From positions 5,704,001-5,768,000 of the forward strand of contig NZ_BLPG01000001.1 in the NCBI RefSeq assembly GCF_011764445.1: a DNA stretch of 64,000 nt. The letters are read 5' to 3'. Positions 60,424-64,000 of the stretch are shown here, one piece after another. Within the stretch, counting starts at the first letter, position 1; every line of letters begins with the position of its first letter. Under the pieces are notes generated by a model. The model did no database searches. It saw only the letters and a list, made by a program, of their open reading frames with translations, and had not been told where the DNA came from. The position numbers were made by a program, and so were the translations under genes. The stretch comes from Phytohabitans rumicis. GTDB taxonomy: Bacteria; Actinomycetota; Actinomycetes; Mycobacteriales; Micromonosporaceae.

Positions 60424-62514
60424 ATGTGCCCGCCTGCCCGAAAGGCGCCCGTGCTCTCCGCCGAGCAGCTCGCCCATCACTGGGCCCGGGCCATCGCCTG
60501 GACCAGCTTCGTGTCGATGACGACACCGGAGCTGGCCGTGCACCTGACCGGGCCGGCCGGGCGCTTTCTCGACGCGCTGACCGCCGACGAGCCCGACGGC
60601 CGGGTCGCCCACGAGATCGGCGGCGCGCTGGTCGCGGCGCACTTCACCCAGCCCACGTCGCTCGACCGCACCCTGGTCGTGCTCGGCGAGCACCTCGGGC
60701 CGTACGCCGAGGAGCTGGGTCGCGGCCCGCGGCTCGGGTTCCTGCAGGGGGCGCTGGCCGCCGGGTACGCCCAGGCGCTGCGCGAGCGCACCCTCGCCGA
60801 GCAGGAGGACATCTACGCGGCGGCGATGGCGGCCCGGCTCGAAGCCGACGAGGCGCGCTGGGCCAGCGAGGCGCGCTTCCAGGCGGTGTTCTCGGAGGCC
60901 GCGATCGGCATCGGCATCGCCGCCCTCGACGGCCGCCTGCTGGAGGTCAACCGGGCGCTGTGTGAGATGTTCGGCTACACCCGCGACGAGTTCCTGGACA
61001 CGCCGGCCAACGACCTCCTCGACCTGGCCGGGCTGAGGCGCGGCGATCACTTCCGGGTGGAGAAGTCGTACCGCCGGCGGGACGGCGGCCAGATCTGGGC
61101 CGACCTGGTGTTCTCGGTGATCCGGGGCAAGGACGGCGCCCCGCGTTACACGGTCGCCATGGTCGAAGATGTCACCGAGCGCCGCCACCTCCAGTCCCAG
61201 CTGCGCCACCAGGCCCTGCACGACCCGCTCACCGACCTGCCCAACCGCACGCTCTTCTTCGAGCGGCTGGGCGCCGCGCTGGACAGCGCCGACACGGACG
61301 CCCGGGTCGGCGTCTGCTACCTGGACCTCGACGGATTCAAGGCCATCAACGACACGCTGGGCCACGACGTGGGCGACCAGCTGCTGTGTACGGTGGCCAG
61401 CCGGCTCGCGTTCCGGCTCGCCCCGCGCCTGGTGGCCCGGATGGGCGGCGACGAGTTCGTGGTGCTCGTCGAGCGGGTGAGCGGCACCGCCGCCCTGGTG
61501 GAGGTCGCTGAGGACGCCCTCGCCGCGGTACGGGAGCCGGTGCACCTCGGCGGGCACGTGCTCAACGTCTCGGCGAGCGTGGGCGTGGTGGACCGGCCGG
61601 TGGGCGGCACCGACACGGCCGAGCTGATGAAGGCCGCCGACACCACGCTCTACTGGGCCAAGGCCGACGGGCGGGACCGGTGTGCGGTCTTCGACGCCGA
61701 GCGGCACGCCTCCGACGTCAGCCGGTACCAGCTGTCCGGCCAGCTGCCCGAGGCGCTGGCCCGGGGCGAGTTTTTTGTGGAGTACCAACCGTTGGTGCGC
61801 CTCGATGACGGCGTGCTCACCGGCACCGAGGCGCTGGTCCGGTGGCGCCATCCGGACCTCGGGGTGGTCGGCCCCAACGACTTCATCGAGCTGGCCGAGG
61901 AGACCGGGGCGATCGGGCAGCTGGGCCGATGGGTGCTGACGCAGGCGTGCCGGCAGGCCCGGATCTGGCGTGGCACGCACCCCGACCAGCAGCTGCTGAT
62001 CAGCGTCAACATCGCCGTCCGCCAGGTGCGGGACGCCGGGTTCGTCGACGCGGTCAAGGAGGTGCTCGCCGAGACGGAACTCGAGCCGAGCGCGCTGCAG
62101 CTGGAAGTGACCGAGAGTTCCGTGATGGGCAGCGCCGGGCAGCCGCTGCGCACCCTGCACGCACTCGCCGACCTGGGCGTACGCATCGCGATCGACGACT
62201 TCGGCACCGGCTACAGCAACCTGGCGTACCTGCGCGACCTGCCGGTGCACGCGCTGAAGCTGGCCGGAAGGTTCATGTCCGGGCTGCGTTCGCCGGGCGG
62301 GCCCGACCAGGTCGACCAGGAGATCCTGTCGGCGGTCATCGGGCTCGCCCACAAGCTGAAGCTCACCGTGATCGCCGAGGGCGTGGAGACGTCCGGACAG
62401 GCGGACGCGCTCCGCGAGTTGGGCTGCGACACGGCGCAGGGCTGGCACTTCGGCAGGGCGGTGCCGCCCGCGGAGTTTCCGATCAGAGGGCCGCTAGGGA
62501 ACGCACGTAGTTGA
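60424..62514 (+). CDS. PAS-GGDEF-EAL cyclic-di-GMP signalling protein
   Basis: 696 aa, no membrane segment. An N-terminal helical region (1-148) is followed by a PAS domain (about 150-258), a GGDEF domain with intact GGDEF (341-345) and an EAL domain with EAL (469-471), DDFGTGYSN (591-599) and IAEGVET. Both catalytic motifs look competent, so it could make and break c-di-GMP. No inhibitory RxxD site is seen before GGDEF. This architecture resembles Streptomyces regulators of development. Its 3' end overlaps the opposing gene by 32 bases. Confidence 0.9.
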   Translation: MCPPARKAPVLSAEQLAHHWARAIAWTSFVSMTTPELAVHLTGPAGRFLDALTADEPDGRVAHEIGGALVAAHFTQPTSLDRTLVVLGEHLGPYAEELGRGPRLGFLQGALAAGYAQALRERTLAEQEDIYAAAMAARLEADEARWASEARFQAVFSEAAIGIGIAALDGRLLEVNRALCEMFGYTRDEFLDTPANDLLDLAGLRRGDHFRVEKSYRRRDGGQIWADLVFSVIRGKDGAPRYTVAMVEDVTERRHLQSQLRHQALHDPLTDLPNRTLFFERLGAALDSADTDARVGVCYLDLDGFKAINDTLGHDVGDQLLCTVASRLAFRLAPRLVARMGGDEFVVLVERVSGTAALVEVAEDALAAVREPVHLGGHVLNVSASVGVVDRPVGGTDTAELMKAADTTLYWAKADGRDRCAVFDAERHASDVSRYQLSGQLPEALARGEFFVEYQPLVRLDDGVLTGTEALVRWRHPDLGVVGPNDFIELAEETGAIGQLGRWVLTQACRQARIWRGTHPDQQLLISVNIAVRQVRDAGFVDAVKEVLAETELEPSALQLEVTESSVMGSAGQPLRTLHALADLGVRIAIDDFGTGYSNLAYLRDLPVHALKLAGRFMSGLRSPGGPDQVDQEILSAVIGLAHKLKLTVIAEGVETSGQADALRELGCDTAQGWHFGRAVPPAEFPIRGPLGNARS

Positions 62515-62839
62515 CCTGCTGGTGGATCTGCAGCACCTGCGCCTCGGCGGTCACCGGGATCCGGGCGACGTACTGCCGGGGGCCGTTGGTCACCGTCACC
62601 TGCACCGTGCCCCGGTAGACCGTCTGCTTCACCAGCAGGAAGAACAGGCTGAACACGGTCAGCACGCAGAAGCCCAGGATCGCCGCCACGATCGCCCAGG
62701 TCGGCGTCTTCTGCTCGGTCTGCCAGTAGTCCGACACCTGCCAGCTCGACTGCGCGAGCGGGATCTCGCCGGCGGGCGTACGCACGGTCGTCGGGGTTAC
62801 CGCGATCTCGCCGATGAGCGCGACGACCGTGTCAGACAT
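62483..62839 (-). CDS. Hypothetical membrane protein
   Basis: 118 aa with one strong hydrophobic segment (about 48-70, AIVAAILGFCVLTVFSLFFLL). Short soluble parts on either side; the C-terminal part (GTVQVTVTNGPRQYVARIPV) looks beta-rich. No family recognised. It is followed in the same direction by the SURF1 gene's end only five bases away at its start side, so both are probably in one transcript. Confidence 0.65.
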   Translation of the reverse strand: MSDTVVALIGEIAVTPTTVRTPAGEIPLAQSSWQVSDYWQTEQKTPTWAIVAAILGFCVLTVFSLFFLLVKQTVYRGTVQVTVTNGPRQYVARIPVTAEAQVLQIHQQVNYVRSLAAL

Positions 62840-62843
62840 GCCA

Positions 62844-63563
62844 TCACACTAATGCCCGGTCCCGCTCGTCCTTAGGGTGCGCCTCCCGGTACGCCACCCA
62901 GCCGAACCCGGCCACCGCCAGCGCGGCGAACAGCCACCACTGCACCACGTACCCGGCGTTCTGCCAGGAGTTCTCGTGCTCGATCGGTATCGCGGTCAGG
63001 CCCGCTGCCGGGTCCTCGGCGAGCAGGTACGCGCCGTACAGCGGGTAGGGCAGCTCCTCGGCGAGCCGGGCGATGCCGATCCGGCGTACCTCGATGCGGC
63101 CCGCGCGCCGGATCACCGAGTCCGGCCGGCTCTCCGACTCGTGCACCCGGCCGACCACGGTCACCTCGCCCGTGGGCGCGGCCGGCACCTGTGGCGTCGC
63201 GACCGCCCCGCCCGGCGCCGGCGGCACCCAGCCCCGGTCGACCAGCACCGCCGAGCCGTCCGCCCGGACCAGCGGGGTCACCACCTCGAAGCCGACCTTG
63301 CCGTCGACCGTGCGGCCACGTACCAGGATCTCGTTCGCGGTGTCGTAGCGGCCGGTGGCGGTGACCCGGGTCCATGCCTGCGGCGGTGTCGCCGGCAGCG
63401 GCGCCGCCGTACCGCCGGTCGCCGCGTCGATGCGGTGGTTGACCGCGCTGCGCTGCTCGTACCGGTGCAACTGCCAGTTACCCAGCAGCACCATCACCGT
63501 GGCCGCCACGCCGATGAGGGCGGCGAAGGCCAGCCAGCGGGGGGTGAGCAGGAACCGGTACAC
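62844..63563 (-). CDS. SURF1-family cytochrome oxidase biogenesis protein
   Basis: 239 aa with a membrane segment at each end (about 11-29 and 206-225) and a large extracytoplasmic domain between. Motifs GNWQLHRYEQR, LVDRGWVP and NAGYVVQWWLFA are typical of SURF1/Shy1, which helps insert heme a into cytochrome c oxidase. ATG 63563 is 68 bases from the divergent cobB start. No cox genes adjoin it in the window. Confidence 0.88.
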   Translation of the reverse strand: MYRFLLTPRWLAFAALIGVAATVMVLLGNWQLHRYEQRSAVNHRIDAATGGTAAPLPATPPQAWTRVTATGRYDTANEILVRGRTVDGKVGFEVVTPLVRADGSAVLVDRGWVPPAPGGAVATPQVPAAPTGEVTVVGRVHESESRPDSVIRRAGRIEVRRIGIARLAEELPYPLYGAYLLAEDPAAGLTAIPIEHENSWQNAGYVVQWWLFAALAVAGFGWVAYREAHPKDERDRALV

Positions 63564-63631
63564 AGCACGAGGCTACCCGTGTGATCTCAGGCACTACGCT
63601 AGTGCCCGGCCGTAAGTGGGAGGAGCCGACG

Positions 63632-64000
63632 ATGACCGCTGTACCGCGCTTGGTGGTGAGCGCGCCGTCGTCCGGGCACGGCAAGACCGCCGTGGCCGTC
63701 GGCCTCCTCTCCGCGTTCGCCGCGCGCAATATGCGCGCCGCCGGCTTCAAGATCGGCCCGGACCACACCGACGCCGCGTACCTGGGCCTGGCCGCCGGAC
63801 GCCCCGGCCGCAACCTCGACCCCCGGCTGGTCGGCGCGCCGCGCGTCGCGCCGCTCTTCGTCCACGGCGCGAACGGCGCCGACATCGCGGTCGTCGAGGG
63901 CACGATGGGCCTGTTCGACAGCCTCACCGGCCGCGCCGACACGCACTCCACCGCCGGCGTCGCCAGCGCGCTGCGCGCACCGGTCATCCTGGTCGTCGAC
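63632..64000 (+). CDS. cobB: Cobyrinic acid a,c-diamide synthase (CobB/CbiA), 5' part
   Basis: The first 123 codons are present and the gene runs off the window end. ATG 63632 is preceded by GGGAGGAG. The N-terminus has the P-loop VVSAPSSGHGKT, FKIGPDHTDAAYLGLAAGRP in part as KIGPDHTDAAYL, then NLDPRLVGAP and VVEGTMGLFDS, all characteristic of CobB/CbiA. It amidates the a and c side chains of cobyrinic acid, upstream of CobQ and CobD in cobalamin synthesis. Confidence 0.92.
   Translation, partial: MTAVPRLVVSAPSSGHGKTAVAVGLLSAFAARNMRAAGFKIGPDHTDAAYLGLAAGRPGRNLDPRLVGAPRVAPLFVHGANGADIAVVEGTMGLFDSLTGRADTHSTAGVASALRAPVILVVD

Noticed and set aside
58681-62448. A 1255-codon open frame on the minus strand
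   Set aside because: It is antisense to the DNA ligase and the GGDEF-EAL gene. Its sequence is low-complexity Arg/Gly/Val/His-rich, as expected of a high-GC shadow frame.

Overview
This is a high-GC actinobacterial chromosome segment. Gene content points to a filamentous, Micromonosporaceae-like soil organism: XRE-DUF5753/DUF397 gene sets, carbohydrate ABC importers without their own ATPase, a PASTA-containing class A penicillin-binding protein, DUF3817, SURF1, an ATP-dependent DNA ligase and cobalamin genes. Genus cannot be fixed from the window alone. I see no integrase, transposase, phage gene or CRISPR array.

Layout. 0.2-6.9 kb: a LIV-type ABC importer operon with an acyl-CoA synthetase gene embedded in it. 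7.2-10.5 kb: a DUF6232 membrane protein, two tandem XRE-DUF5753 regulators and two DUF397 small proteins, linked by a repeated 14-bp motif. 10.5-15.3 kb: two small membrane proteins, a PASTA penicillin-binding protein, a GlsB-like protein and DAHP synthase. 15.5-23.9 kb: a probable xyloglucan or xylo-oligosaccharide locus (GH3 enzyme, sugar ABC importer, GH31 alpha-xylosidase) with a LacI-type operator. 23.9-28.4 kb: metallophosphoesterase, peptidyl-tRNA hydrolase and an M16 peptidase pair. 28.4-29.6 kb: a gene-free stretch packed with inverted repeats. 29.6-32.6 kb: an ABC-2 exporter and its MarR-like regulator sharing one operator. 32.6-35.7 kb: a response regulator fused to a thioredoxin-reductase-like flavoprotein, with its histidine kinase. 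35.7-39.8 kb: a second sugar ABC operon ending in its LacI regulator. 40.2-47 kb: MocR regulator, methyltransferase, cold-shock protein, MFS transporter, Ada/AlkA fusion, tRNA-Arg(TCT) and a lipase-like hydrolase. 47.2-50.5 kb: SSB paralogue, cobD and cobQ (cobB starts at 63.6 kb). 50.9-57.9 kb: P-loop kinase, M48 and M20 peptidases, and a WYL regulator divergent from an epoxide hydrolase/AlkZ-like/NAD(P)-binding operon. 58-64 kb: Rrf2 regulator, DNA ligase, a PAS-GGDEF-EAL protein, SURF1 and the start of cobB.

Three things stand out. First, six copies (A-F) of one 80-125 bp intergenic palindrome lie between 28.4 and 58.7 kb in strictly alternating orientation, with G-rich tandem repeats beside three of them. 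Second, a different 46-bp palindrome sits in frame inside the DNA ligase gene. Third, four genes (GH31, LacI, sugar-binding protein, CobQ) are each broken by a -1 shift at a C or G run that reads four where five would restore the family sequence. That shared pattern looks more like base-calling error than gene decay.
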